From contig JAKAQB010000042.1 in the NCBI GenBank assembly GCA_021811865.1, positions 1 through 34,087 on the forward strand: a DNA stretch of 34,087 bases. The letters run 5' to 3'. Under the pieces are notes generated by a model, which was given only the letters and a program-made list of their open reading frames with translations, was not told where the DNA came from and ran no database searches. Both the position numbers and the translations under genes were made by a program. Source of the stretch: Actinomycetes bacterium (GTDB lineage: Bacteria > Actinomycetota > Acidimicrobiia > Acidimicrobiales > Palsa-688). This document shows positions 1 through 8,383 of the stretch, piece by piece; position 1 is the first letter of the stretch, and every line of letters begins with the position of its first letter.

Positions 1-54
1 CGATCTCAGCCAACAAACGCGCCGCCGGGGTCTGCCCGGGGGGTCGGCTCCCCA

Positions 55-384
55 CTAGGCGGCGCAGAGCACGGCGGCGCCCTCGGGCAGGTCGGTGCAG
101 AGCACGAGTGACTCCCGGACGGAGCCGTCGAGCAGCGTGCGGTAGACGGTGACGGTGCCGGTCGCGCTGTGGTGCAGCACCGCCCACGGCGAGGCCCTGC
201 GGTCGCGCACGCAGTCGAGGGCCCGGCGCGAGGCCGGGGCGCAGATCCAGCACGGTCCGCTGCGGCCGGCGAGGCTCACGACGAGGTAGCTCCCCTCGTC
301 GTCGCAGGCCACGCACAGGCCGATGCCGTCGGCGGCCGGGAGGCGCTCCGCCAGCCTGAGCGGAGGAGGCGCAAGTGTGCTCAT
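55..384 (-). CDS. Small hypothetical protein with two CxxC pairs
   Basis: I do not recognise this 109-residue protein. I chose the ATG at 384 because a strong ribosome site (GGAGGGA) lies about 8 bases upstream; the frame extends further upstream, but that part is proline-rich and looks non-coding. There is no signal peptide or membrane segment. Cysteine pairs CVAC (24-27) and CWIC (45-48) are spaced like a small metal-binding knuckle, which is inference; further single cysteines lie at 58, 96 and 107. The C-terminal half looks like beta strands (TVTVYRTLLDGSVRESLVL). It lies downstream of aceA on the same strand, about 175 bases away, so it could be a late operon member or independently transcribed. 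Confidence 0.6.
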   Translation of the reverse strand: MSTLAPPPLRLAERLPAADGIGLCVACDDEGSYLVVSLAGRSGPCWICAPASRRALDCVRDRRASPWAVLHHSATGTVTVYRTLLDGSVRESLVLCTDLPEGAAVLCAA

Positions 385-559
385 GGCGGACGGTCCCTCC
401 GAGGGCGGGGGTGCGGGGGCAGACCCTACGGGCCCTCTATCGGCGGGTGGTGGACCCGTGTGACCGGGGACGCCGCGCAATCCTCACCCTTGCGCATGTT
501 CGCCCTCCCCTTTCCGGCGTCGATTCAGACCCTCCCCGCCGTAGGCGACACGGCGACGG
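385..559. other. Intergenic gap between aceA and the CxxC gene
   Basis: No gene is supported here. It contains the ribosome site of the 109-residue gene at its left end. I see no convincing hairpin terminator after aceA and no clear promoter. Confidence 0.5.
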
Positions 560-1852
560 TCAGTGCTGGAACTGCGCCTCCTCGGTCGAGCCGCTCAGTG
601 CCAGCGTCGACGCCCCCGCTGCCAGGGTCGTGACGACCTTGTCGAAGTAGCCGGCGCCGACCTCGCGCTGGTGGCGGGTGGCGGTGTAGCCGTCGGCCTC
701 GAGCGCGAGCTCCTTTTCCTGCAGCTCCACGTACGCGCTCATGCCCGTCCGGGCGTAGCCGTGGGCGAGCTCGAAGGTCGACTCGTTGAGGGCGTGCCAG
801 CCGGCGAGGGTGACGAACTGGAAGGCGTAGCCCATGGCGCCGAGCTCCTTTTGGAACCGGGCGATGGTCTGGTCGTCGAGGTGCTTCTTCCAGTTGAAGC
901 TGGGGGAGCAGTTGTAGGCGAGCATCTGCTCGGGGCGCTCGGCCTTCACCCGTTCGGCGAAGGTGCGGGCCTCGTCCAGGTCGGGCGTCGAGGTCTCGCA
1001 CCAGATCATGTCGGTGTAGGGGGCGTAGGCGAGGGCCCGCGCCACGGCGATGTCCATGCCGTTGCGGATGCGGTAGAAGCCCTCGGCGGTGCGCTCGCCG
1101 GTCACGAACGGCTGGTCCCGTTCGTCGACGTCGCTGGTGAGCAGCGTGGCGCCGAGGGCGTCGGTGCGGGCGATCACGAGCGTCGGGACGTCGAGCACAT
1201 CGGCAGCCAGGCGGGCGGCGTGCAGGGTCCGCAGGTGCTGCTGCGTCGGGACCAGGACCTTGCCGCCCATGTGGCCGCACTTCTTCTCCGACGAGAGTTG
1301 GTCCTCCCAGTGCACGCCGGCGGCGCCCGCCTCGATCATCTGCTTCATGAGCTCGAACACGTTGAGCGGACCGCCAAACCCGGCTTCTGCGTCGGCGACG
1401 ATCGGCACCAGCCAGCGGCTCTGGCCACCCTCCAACCCGCCTTCGGACCATTCGATCTGGTCGGCGCGGCGCAGGGCGTTGTTGATGCGGCGGACGACGG
1501 CGGGGACGCTGTTGACGGCGTAGAGGCTCTGGTCCGGGTACACCTGCTCGGAGAGGTTGGCGTCGGCCGCCACCTGCCATCCTGACAGGTAGATCGCCTG
1601 GAGCCCGGCCTTCACCATCTCCACCGCCTGCCCGCCAGTCATGGCGCCGAGGGCGTTGATGTAGTCCTCGCTGCCGAGCAGCTCCCAGAGGCGCTCTGCT
1701 CCCATCCGGGCGACGGTGTGCTCGACGGCGACCGAGCCGCGGAGGCGCAGGACGTCGGCGGCGGAGTAGGGGCGGTCGACGCCGGCCCAGCGCGGCGAGG
1801 TCGCCCAGCGCGACTCGAGCTCGGCGGCGGCAGTCTCGAACGGGGTGGTCAT
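560..1852 (-). CDS. aceA: Isocitrate lyase
   Basis: This enzyme cleaves isocitrate to glyoxylate and succinate, the first step of the glyoxylate shunt, in the cytosol. At 430 residues it has the length of the short bacterial isocitrate lyases. The signature KKCGH is at residues 190-194, with C192 as the catalytic base/nucleophile by family knowledge. The metal-binding stretch [10 protein letters not shown] is at 152-161, and the later conserved segments [12 protein letters not shown] and [13 protein letters not shown] are intact. The gene follows aceB by 54 bases on the same strand and is almost certainly cotranscribed with it. A modest AAAGGA ribosome site lies upstream of the ATG. The RamB-like gene beyond aceB is the likely regulator. 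Confidence 0.97.
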   Translation of the reverse strand: MTTPFETAAAELESRWATSPRWAGVDRPYSAADVLRLRGSVAVEHTVARMGAERLWELLGSEDYINALGAMTGGQAVEMVKAGLQAIYLSGWQVAADANLSEQVYPDQSLYAVNSVPAVVRRINNALRRADQIEWSEGGLEGGQSRWLVPIVADAEAGFGGPLNVFELMKQMIEAGAAGVHWEDQLSSEKKCGHMGGKVLVPTQQHLRTLHAARLAADVLDVPTLVIARTDALGATLLTSDVDERDQPFVTGERTAEGFYRIRNGMDIAVARALAYAPYTDMIWCETSTPDLDEARTFAERVKAERPEQMLAYNCSPSFNWKKHLDDQTIARFQKELGAMGYAFQFVTLAGWHALNESTFELAHGYARTGMSAYVELQEKELALEADGYTATRHQREVGAGYFDKVVTTLAAGASTLALSGSTEEAQFQH

Positions 1853-1906
1853 GGTGGGCCAGGGGTCCTTTCTGAGAGGCTTGGGGGCCAGCGGGCCAGG
1901 GCCGGG

Positions 1907-3466
<1,560 letters not shown>

Positions 3467-3477
3467 GTCCAGGAGTA

Positions 3478-3492
3478 TGTGAAAACTTTAGT
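3478..3492. promoter_or_regulatory. AAACTTT-centred site next to the aceB start
   Basis: The sequence TGAAAACTTTAG lies 13-24 bases upstream of the aceB ATG. Its AAACTTT core is identical to that of the perfect palindrome beside the divergent regulator start. I infer a binding site for that regulator; published RamB boxes in corynebacteria and mycobacteria are also A/T-run motifs, but this is not an exact match to them. Confidence 0.4.
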
Positions 3493-3542
3493 GCTGTTGT
3501 CGAGTCGAACATCCTGAGTACTTGTACCTGACGCGAAGAAGT

Positions 3543-3555
3543 GCGAAACTTTCGC
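3543..3555. promoter_or_regulatory. 13-bp palindrome abutting the regulator start codon
   Basis: GCGAAACTTTCGC is a perfect 6-bp inverted repeat around one central base. It ends one base before the GTG at 3557, where a Shine-Dalgarno sequence would be expected and none is seen. I infer an autoregulatory operator, and possibly a leaderless or very short-leader transcript for the regulator. Confidence 0.5.
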
Positions 3556-3556
3556 T

Positions 3557-5026
3557 GTGGATCAGCCCGACAGCCTGGATGCGCGGGTCTTCGGCCAGCG
3601 GCTGAGGCACATGCGCAAGGCGGCAGGCCTCACCCTCGACGAGCTCGGCGCCAAGCTGCAGCGTCCCGCGTCGTACCTGTCGCAGCTGGAGAACGGCCAC
3701 CGCGAGCCGAGGCTGTCGACGGTGAACCGCCTCTCCGGAGCGCTCGGCTGCAGTGCCGGCGACCTGCTCGACACCCGCCCCCCCAACCGTCGGGCCGAGC
3801 TCGAGGTCGCCCTCGCCCGCATGCAGGAGGCCCCGGCCTACCAGGCGCTGCGCCTGCCCTACCTCAAGCCGTCCGCCCGCCTGGAGGACGCGGCGTTGGA
3901 GCACATAGTGGCGCTGTTTGGCCGGGTGCGCGAGCTGGCGGCCGCCCGCCCCGCTCGCTCCGGTGCCCCGGCCGGTGCCCGGGCCGCCAACGCCGCCATG
4001 CGCGACGAGATGCGCAAGCGGGACAACTACTTCGCCGACATCGAAGCGGCCGCAGGCGCCGCCCTCGACGCCGTCGGCTACAGCGGGCCGGGCGCCATCT
4101 CGGAACGCCACCTGTCCGACCTGGCTGCCTACTTCGGGTTCCGCATCGCGCGCGTCCAGGACCTCCCGCCCTCCACCCGCTCGATCACCGACCAGCGCAA
4201 CCGTGTGATCTATGTCCCACAACGCAACAACGCCACGGTCCGCACCGCCCGCTCCGTGATCGCCCAGACGCTCGGGCACTTCGCGCTCGGTCACTCCGAC
4301 CCGGGCGACTTCGGCGCCTACGTCCGCCAGCGCGTGGAGGCCAACTACTTCGCCGGCGCGCTGCTCGCCCCCGAGCGGGCGGTCGTCGCCATGCTGAAGG
4401 CGGCCAAGGCGCGGGAGGACCTGTCGGTCGAGGACCTCAACGAGGTGTTCTACATCTCCTACGAGATGGCGGCGCACCGCCTCACCAACCTGATCACGCG
4501 CCACCTCGACATCCCGGTGCACTTCCAGCGGGCCGACCCGGACGGCCTGCTATGGAAGGCGTACGAGAACGACGGGGTATTGCTCCCCGCCGACGCCGAC
4601 GGCACGATCGAGGGCCAGCGGGTGTGCCGGTGGTGGAGCACCCGGCAGGCGTTCGAGTCGGAGGACTCCTTCGCCGCTCACTACCAGTACACCGAGACCG
4701 TCGTCGGCACATTTTGGTGCGCGACCCACATCGAGGCCGAACCGGGCCGCGGCGACGCCATCACCGTGGGCACCACCGAGGAGCACTCCCACTGGTTCCG
4801 CGGCGGGGACACGACCCAATGCAAGGTCTCACGCTGCCCGGACCCGGCCTGCTGCGCCGAGCCGCCCACCACGCAGCGGGCACGCTGGGCAGGGGCGGTG
4901 TGGCCGTCGGCACGCGACCACAGCCACTTCGTGTCGGGGCTGCCGACCGACACGGTCGTGTTCGACCCGTTCCCCGGCGTTGACCTCGTGGACGTGTACG
5001 GGTTCCTCGATCGCCACGAGCGCTAG
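3557..5026 (+). CDS. RamB/ScfR-type XRE-family transcriptional regulator
   Basis: This 489-residue protein is organised like RamB of Corynebacterium and Mycobacterium. An XRE helix-turn-helix lies at about residues 10-68 (VFGQRLRHMRKAAGLTLDEL, then PASYLSQLENG). An IrrE/ImmA-like middle follows, and a C-terminal short-chain fatty-acyl regulator domain ends in a cysteine-rich tract (CKVSRCPDPACC). The zinc-peptidase motif is degenerate: TLGHFALGH has glycine where HExxH needs glutamate, so proteolysis is unlikely. Divergence from aceBA matches RamB's known role as a regulator of the glyoxylate and acetate genes. Acyl-CoA or acetate sensing is inference. The GTG at 3557 is needed to include the first helix, and a palindrome abuts it. 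Orthology to RamB itself is not proven. Confidence 0.88.
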   Translation: MDQPDSLDARVFGQRLRHMRKAAGLTLDELGAKLQRPASYLSQLENGHREPRLSTVNRLSGALGCSAGDLLDTRPPNRRAELEVALARMQEAPAYQALRLPYLKPSARLEDAALEHIVALFGRVRELAAARPARSGAPAGARAANAAMRDEMRKRDNYFADIEAAAGAALDAVGYSGPGAISERHLSDLAAYFGFRIARVQDLPPSTRSITDQRNRVIYVPQRNNATVRTARSVIAQTLGHFALGHSDPGDFGAYVRQRVEANYFAGALLAPERAVVAMLKAAKAREDLSVEDLNEVFYISYEMAAHRLTNLITRHLDIPVHFQRADPDGLLWKAYENDGVLLPADADGTIEGQRVCRWWSTRQAFESEDSFAAHYQYTETVVGTFWCATHIEAEPGRGDAITVGTTEEHSHWFRGGDTTQCKVSRCPDPACCAEPPTTQRARWAGAVWPSARDHSHFVSGLPTDTVVFDPFPGVDLVDVYGFLDRHER

Positions 5027-5028
5027 AC

Positions 5029-5254
5029 CGCGGGTCCCCCTTGGATAACGGGGTGCTCGGACGCTTCTGGCGGCGACGGGAGCCATAGAGCGCCTTGCCC
5101 AGCTCGGCGATCCGGTCCCTCTGCCCAGATCAACGCCCCGTCCTTGCGGGCGATCTCCGCCCGCTGGGTTCTACACGACATCCCAGAGGCGCGCCACGAT
5201 GCCCTCCCACCCGGTGGCCCTCACCTCCAGGTTGTGCGCTGACCCACGTGCCAT
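5029..5254 (-). pseudogene. Possible decayed reading frame, unknown product
   Basis: Read on the minus strand from an ATG at 5254, the translation is coherent but broken twice. It starts MARGSAHNLEVRATGWEG, runs to a TAG at 5171, resumes one base out of frame as RTQRAEIARKDGALIWAE, then shifts again near 5120 to DRIAELGKALYGS and a basic tail. Each break would be repaired by removing one base. I do not recognise the product. The rest of the gap between the regulator and the 97-residue gene (5255-5327) shows nothing I can name. It may simply be non-coding DNA that reads well by chance. Confidence 0.25.
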
Positions 5255-5327
5255 GACACAGCCGATCGCTCGGCTCCGCCCACCACATCGCCACCTCACA
5301 GCCCCGCCGATGCCCCTCCCTTTCCCC

Positions 5328-5621
5328 TCAGGAGTTGCCCGGGACTTCCGGGGAGCCGGCGGCAGTGCCGCGGAGCTTGACCATGGCCCTGCGGTTGGCC
5401 ATGAGCACCATGGGCGTCCATACGACTCCGAAGGGGATGCCCCACCAGCCGGCGAGGAGGTTGTGGTGGAGCACCTTGCGGTAGATGGTCTCTAGCTCGG
5501 CGAGGCTGCCCGTGTACGCGGTGCTGGAGCGCCTGGTGAAGACGCCGAGGCTTGTCACCTTCGAGAGGGCGATCCGATATCGCGGCACCTCGGCCGATCC
5601 GCGGCTGGTGGGGTCGCTCAT
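5328..5621 (-). CDS. Small protein with WWGIPFG hydrophobic motif
   Basis: This 97-residue protein has one hydrophobic stretch at about residues 52-75 containing LLAGWWGIPFG, followed by a basic tail (ANRRAMVKLRG). A similar WWGxPWG-type segment recurs in small bacterial proteins of unknown function; that resemblance is from memory and is not a functional call. The ATG overlaps the upstream lipoprotein stop as ATGA, so the two are probably translationally coupled, and this fixes the start. The N-terminal half is polar and may be cytosolic. It probably associates with the membrane together with the lipoprotein. Function unknown. Confidence 0.7.
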   Translation of the reverse strand: MSDPTSRGSAEVPRYRIALSKVTSLGVFTRRSSTAYTGSLAELETIYRKVLHHNLLAGWWGIPFGVVWTPMVLMANRRAMVKLRGTAAGSPEVPGNS

Positions 5622-6709
5622 GAGAGGGCCCCCATCCAGCGCTCGGTCGCCACGTAGGAGTTGGCCTCCATCGCGGCGCTGAGCGTCTTCATGAACGCAG
5701 AGGAGCTCGCGCTGTTCGCCGCAACCTGGTCGACCCACTGGACGATCCCCTGGTAGTCGGTCTCTGTGCAAAGGGGGAGCACCTCGCAGTCGACGATGTC
5801 CTGCTGGATGATCTCCGGCGCGGTCTTGAGCCCCGAGACCGAGATCACCCAGCGGTCGAACGCGCTGCAGGTGTTGTACAGGGTCGACCCGCAGGCATAC
5901 CCCGCCTGGTAGGCGGTGCGGAAGGTGAGCGCCTCGGCGACTTGGTCCTCGAGTAGCGCCACGTCGTCGCCGAGGGTGGCCGGGTCTTGGTTCGCGGCCT
6001 GGAGGTTCCTGTTGGCATCCGCGAGCAGGAGGGGGGCCACCTGGGCAGGGAGGCGTGACAGGGCGCCCTGCATGAGGCTCTCTATGTGCGGCACGGTCGT
6101 CGAGAGGATCTGGGCGACGAAGGAGGCGATCTCGGAGTTGCCCTGGGAGAGCTCTCCCGGCAGCGGCTGGAAGCCGGCCGAGAACGCCTGGAGCTCTGCA
6201 GAGCCCACACCCTGGAGAGCTGTCGTGGCACCAGAGCCCACGAGGGCTCCTGCCAGGGCGGCGGCATCCCTCGGGTCGCTCGCCATCGCCTGGGTGATGT
6301 CCTCCCCGAGCCTCGTCGCCTCGCTTGGCGGAAGGGCGTCGAGGCGGGTCGTCACGTTGCGTGCCGCCGAGGGAGCCAGGCCGTCCATTGCCGAGAGGAT
6401 GAGCTGCCGGTCGGAGGAGGAAAGCCCATCTGCCAGGGGGCCGAGAGCACTCGGGCCGAGTGCGGGTTGCTTCGTCGAAATGCTGGGCGACCGGGAAGGT
6501 TCTCCATGGCTTTGCTGCCCGGAGAGGCACGAGACGAAGGAGTGGCAAGCCTGCCGCGTTGCCCTCCGAGAGCTCTCGTGGCCAACTGAGAGGCGGGTGC
6601 CTCCGCATGCCCCAATGAGTAGGGCTCCGGTTGCGATGATGGACAGGGCGCCGAGCAGGCCTGTATGGCTCGGGCTCGGTGTCCTGGCAGATTCTCTGGT
6701 TCGTTTCAT
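5618..6709 (-). CDS. Predicted secreted lipoprotein, unknown function
   Basis: The 363-residue protein has a basic N-terminus (MKRTRES), a hydrophobic core at about 18-34 and a lipobox ending IGAC with C35 as the predicted lipidated residue. It should therefore be anchored outside the membrane. The mature part is serine/alanine-rich and helical-looking. Clustered cysteines near the C-terminus (CGSTLYNTC, then DCEVLPLC) could form disulfides. The ATG has a GGGGAG ribosome site about 8 bases upstream. The gene lies 73 bases after the G1 peptidase gene and is coupled to the 97-residue gene, so the three may form one secreted or envelope unit. Base composition looks lower in GC than the flanks. 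I recognise no domain family. Confidence 0.75.
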   Translation of the reverse strand: MKRTRESARTPSPSHTGLLGALSIIATGALLIGACGGTRLSVGHESSRRATRQACHSFVSCLSGQQSHGEPSRSPSISTKQPALGPSALGPLADGLSSSDRQLILSAMDGLAPSAARNVTTRLDALPPSEATRLGEDITQAMASDPRDAAALAGALVGSGATTALQGVGSAELQAFSAGFQPLPGELSQGNSEIASFVAQILSTTVPHIESLMQGALSRLPAQVAPLLLADANRNLQAANQDPATLGDDVALLEDQVAEALTFRTAYQAGYACGSTLYNTCSAFDRWVISVSGLKTAPEIIQQDIVDCEVLPLCTETDYQGIVQWVDQVAANSASSSAFMKTLSAAMEANSYVATERWMGALS

Positions 6710-6782
6710 CGAGTCACTCCCCTTTGGCTATAGGTTGACCTGTGGGCTGATAACGATGGTGACTTGCTGGCGTGGTCCATCA

Positions 6783-8078
6783 CTACCCTCCGAATACCAG
6801 CACTCTGTTCTCGGGATGGGGGGGTCGAAGCCCCTTTGGCGTGGGGCCCTGGACGCCCATGATGCCGTTGCACGAGGCCTTCCCTCGAGCCTCGGCGCCG
6901 CCCTTGGCTACGAAGGGGAGGTAGTAGGTGGCGGTCTTTCCCCTGGCGAGGAAGCTCGGCACCGGAAGCGACAGCTCGCCGAAGGGGTCGTAGCCGACGA
7001 CGAGGTTCGAGAGCCCGAAGGAGGGCGCCTTGGCGTTCTCCTGGAGGCCTTCGAAGCCGACCGAGCGGTAGTCGGCGAGGGGCTCCTCGGCAATGCTCCC
7101 GTTGCAGCTCGTAGAGGGCCCCTCCACTATCCACTCCGCCGAGGCGAGCGAGGAGGCGTAGGCGAGGGTCTTCGACCAGCGCTCGCTCGCACCCGAAGGG
7201 CTCTTCACGCTGATGGAGAGCACCCAGGTCTCAGGCGAGGAGGTGGCATTGTAGGTGCCCCCTCCCCAGACGCCGCCCGCCACGGGGTTGTAAGCACGGC
7301 CGCCCCAGCCACCACTCGTGGGGTTGTAGCCCTTCACCGGGGATCCCACGGTGTGCAGCGAGGCGCTCACCTTGTCGCCGGGGGCGATCTCGAGGCTCGG
7401 GATCACGACCTCGGCCGCGGGAAGGACCTCGTACCAGGCCTCGTAGAGGCTCTGACCAGTTGGAGACGCGTCCTCGGAGGTGCCGAGCTGGATGAGGCTC
7501 TGGTCGGTCCTCGTGCAGGAGGGATCGAGGCAGGAGCCGCCTATGCCCACCCAGATGGCGGAGTAGCCGTCCATGGATGCGCTCGGCGCCTTCACCTTCG
7601 GCACCACCCAGGTGCCTGCGGCCGAGGTGGCGGCCACATGGGTCCTGGCCGAGAGCACCTGGTAGCCGGACCAGTTGTTCGACACCTCGGGCAGGTCGGC
7701 TGCCGGGAGCCTGGAGAGCAGGCGGGAGAGGGCGCTCCATTCCGAGGCGTGGTGGAGGTTGTAGGTGCGCCCGCCCCAGACGCCGACGCGGTTGTAGACG
7801 CCAAAGGAGGACAGGGCCCTCTTTCGCTGGGACGCGTTCGCTTGGTGCATCGCCCCTCCGGGGTTCACCCCCGCTCCGCCGCCCTGGCCCGCCGGAGCTG
7901 TGTGGGCCTGGCGGGCTTGTCCGCTGCCATGCGACGGCGAGCTGGCGGTGAGCCCGGCCGCGGCGCCGAGCGCTGTGAGCAAGGCCGCGAGGACCGCGAA
8001 CCTCTGCCGGGTGCTGCGGCCTGGGCTGGTCTTTGGCGTTGCAACAGCCGGGTCTTCGCAAGTGGTGGTGGTGGACAT
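6783..8078 (-). CDS. Secreted G1-family (eqolisin) glutamic peptidase
   Basis: The 431-residue protein carries a signal-peptide-like N-terminus: a basic RSTRQR followed by hydrophobic residues 27-45. After an apparent propeptide comes the G1 core: NNWSGYQVL (134-142), GTWVVPKV (155-162), IWVGIGG (175-181), IQLGT with Q197, YEAWYEVLP (212-220) and AEWIVEGP with E315. Gln and Glu are the catalytic pair of the G1 family, and both are present. An insertion around 248-280 contains two WGGxxYN copies, and a third copy lies in the propeptide at 101-107. The ATG at 8078 is chosen for its perfect GGAGG site; an upstream in-frame ATG lacks one. It probably acts as an acid endopeptidase outside the cell. 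It is divergent in composition from neighbouring housekeeping genes. Confidence 0.85.
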   Translation of the reverse strand: MSTTTTCEDPAVATPKTSPGRSTRQRFAVLAALLTALGAAAGLTASSPSHGSGQARQAHTAPAGQGGGAGVNPGGAMHQANASQRKRALSSFGVYNRVGVWGGRTYNLHHASEWSALSRLLSRLPAADLPEVSNNWSGYQVLSARTHVAATSAAGTWVVPKVKAPSASMDGYSAIWVGIGGSCLDPSCTRTDQSLIQLGTSEDASPTGQSLYEAWYEVLPAAEVVIPSLEIAPGDKVSASLHTVGSPVKGYNPTSGGWGGRAYNPVAGGVWGGGTYNATSSPETWVLSISVKSPSGASERWSKTLAYASSLASAEWIVEGPSTSCNGSIAEEPLADYRSVGFEGLQENAKAPSFGLSNLVVGYDPFGELSLPVPSFLARGKTATYYLPFVAKGGAEARGKASCNGIMGVQGPTPKGLRPPHPENRVLVFGG

Positions 8079-8383
8079 TTCGCTGGCCTCCTTCTTCGCT
8101 TCGTCGGGGAGGCTCTCCCCATGCCCAAGGCTAAGAAATCGAGGTGGCGGAGTCCCTCCCTCCAAGGTCATGTCTTTCCTCGCCCGGAGGCAAGGCCCGC
8201 CTTACCTGAGGGCAAGGGCGGAAGTCCTCAACGGCCACGAGTGGGCCAAGTGAACCCGCCCGCCGCAGCTAGGACGATGAGCGCCCTCGGGACCCTACGA
8301 GACCAGGTGATCGCACCGATCCTCGCCGGTGTTGCCTCACCCCGACGGGGACGCAGGCCGGCCACCTCGACCGCCTCAAGCGC
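8079..8383. other. Gap with a possible reading-frame fragment
   Basis: This 305-base gap separates the G1 and S9 peptidase genes. On the plus strand an open frame from an ATG at 8277 reads SALGTLRDQVIAPILAGV followed by a basic SPRRGRRP tail, then a stop at 8385. It resembles the C-terminal end of a longer protein more than a random frame, but I cannot name it. The ribosome site of the G1 peptidase gene is at the left edge. No terminator is evident. Confidence 0.3.

Noticed and set aside
5027..5080. Intrinsic terminator after the regulator gene
   Set aside because: Only a 4-5 bp CCCC/GGGG pairing can be drawn, with a long loop and no T-run; too weak to call.
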